This document shows, one piece after another, positions 63,413-64,000 of a DNA stretch of 64,000 nt; positions within the stretch are counted from its first letter, which is position 1, and each line of letters starts with the position of its first letter. A program made the position numbers and the translations under genes. A model generated the notes under the pieces. That model saw only the letters and a list, made by a program, of their open reading frames with translations, did not search any database and was not told the DNA's origin. Where the stretch lies: positions 1-64,000 of the forward strand of contig CANRLR010000007.1 of the NCBI GenBank assembly GCA_947631505.1, given 5' to 3'. This stretch comes from an uncultured Lachnospiraceae bacterium. GTDB taxonomy: Bacteria; Bacillota; Clostridia; Lachnospirales; Lachnospiraceae.

Positions 63413-64000
63413 TGCGCTTCCTGCGGGGAGCAATAAGGCATTTCTTATCAAAGCCAATTAAGTCTGTGCGCCCTGCTTTATGCAGGGCTTCTTTTACCAG
63501 CTCATAATTTTTCGGGTTCCGGTATTGGATCAATGCCCTTTGCATTGCTTTTTCATGTGGGGACTTTGCCACATAAATCGGTTTCATCGTACGCGGATCC
63601 AGTCCGGTATAATACATACAGGTCGAAATGGTTGCCGGTGTTGGGTAAAAATCCTGAACCTGTTCCGGCATATATCCCAAATCCCGGATATACTCGGCAA
63701 GTTCCACTGCCTCTTTCAATGTTGAACCCGGATGGGAGGACATCAAATAGGGAACAACATATTGTTTTTTTCCGGTAAGCTTATTCACTCTTTCATATCG
63801 TTTCAAAAACTTCTCATAGACATCATGGGATGGTTTCCCCATGGCACGGAGAACTTTATCCGATATGTGTTCCGGTGCTACACGGAGCTGTCCACTGATA
63901 TGGTCCTTACAGAGCTCCCGCAGGAACGTATCATCCGAATCTGCCATCACATAATCAAAACGGATTCCGGAGCGGACAAACACCTTTTTCACGCCCGGAA
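63384..64000 (-). CDS. YgiQ family radical SAM protein, C-terminal part
   Basis: About 205 residues up to the right edge of the window; the start and the CxxxCxxC cluster motif lie beyond it. Recognised by [61 protein letters not shown] and [12 protein letters not shown], all from the UPF0313/YgiQ family. The protein probably acts as an RNA- or protein-modifying radical enzyme; the reaction is unknown. A GTG at 63992 is only an internal valine. The last 29 nt overlap the PBP1A gene on the other strand. Confidence 0.93.
   Translation of the reverse strand, partial: PGVKKVFVRSGIRFDYVMADSDDTFLRELCKDHISGQLRVAPEHISDKVLRAMGKPSHDVYEKFLKRYERVNKLTGKKQYVVPYLMSSHPGSTLKEAVELAEYIRDLGYMPEQVQDFYPTPATISTCMYYTGLDPRTMKPIYVAKSPHEKAMQRALIQYRNPKNYELVKEALHKAGRTDLIGFDKKCLIAPRRKRTSAPGKRNH

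Overview
The window looks like chromosomal DNA of an anaerobic, low-GC Firmicute, most likely a gut Lachnospiraceae. Supporting signs are Shine-Dalgarno sites close to AGGAGG almost everywhere, frequent TTG/GTG starts, a flavodiiron protein (oxygen detoxification), the clostridial gene order glmM-tig-clpP-clpX-lon-engB-nth, an iscS-iscU pair feeding mnmA, a phosphoketolase, and FN3-type secreted proteins. Genus is not assignable from sequence alone. Most genes are on the minus strand. The plus-strand genes are an SDR, a CmpB-like protein, the nad operon with a tRNA-Pro, and a PBP1A.

Layout. 1-8 kb: a broken DNA-binding-domain remnant, fprA, a GGDEF-ktrB-ktrA potassium-uptake operon, a cell-wall hydrolase/deacetylase pair and a sugar-ABC ATPase. 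8-11 kb: an envelope operon (LytR_C protein, WecG/TagA glycosyltransferase, YitT). 10.9-16.4 kb: two tandem hybrid histidine kinases, visibly GC-richer than their surroundings, preceded by an ATGA-coupled 49-codon gene. 16.4-28 kb: SDR, iscS-iscU-mnmA, YgjP-type metallopeptidase, trmO, phosphoketolase, and a DUF1015-glgB-GNAT operon. 28-39 kb: proteostasis and DNA-repair block. 39-44 kb: secreted C39-like protein, M18 aminopeptidase, truA and two unknowns. 44-51 kb: a variable region with two near-identical FN3 genes flanking an antibiotic-type ABC-F gene and a TnpV remnant, then an atypical RelA/SpoT-domain protein and a zinc-ribbon membrane protein. 51.2-52.1 kb: a gene-free stretch packed with large inverted repeats. 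52-56 kb: nadA-nadB-nadC-niaR-thioesterase with its own operator, then tRNA-Pro. 56-64 kb: a periplasmic-sensor kinase, rarA, yigZ, PBP1A and the 3' part of a YgiQ-type radical SAM gene.

Main unusual signals. (1) A modular palindromic element occurs next to five gene starts (ktrA, the 28.9-kb membrane gene, clpX, the zinc-ribbon gene and PBP1A). The two full copies (about 150 nt) share three stem-loops in the same order. In both, the loop of the second hairpin is perfectly complementary to the bases just before the ribosome-binding site, using different sequences in the two copies. That is compensatory variation, and it suggests a structured cis-acting RNA, or a BOX-like mobile element that folds as one. 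(2) The ABC-F gene has a complete attenuator: a consensus promoter, a four-codon leader ORF, and mutually exclusive antiterminator and terminator helices. (3) The RelA/SpoT-domain protein lacks the usual GTP-stacking motif and carries a long unknown C-terminal region. (4) Three separate long inverted repeats (about 120, 143 and 207 bp) lie between genes.
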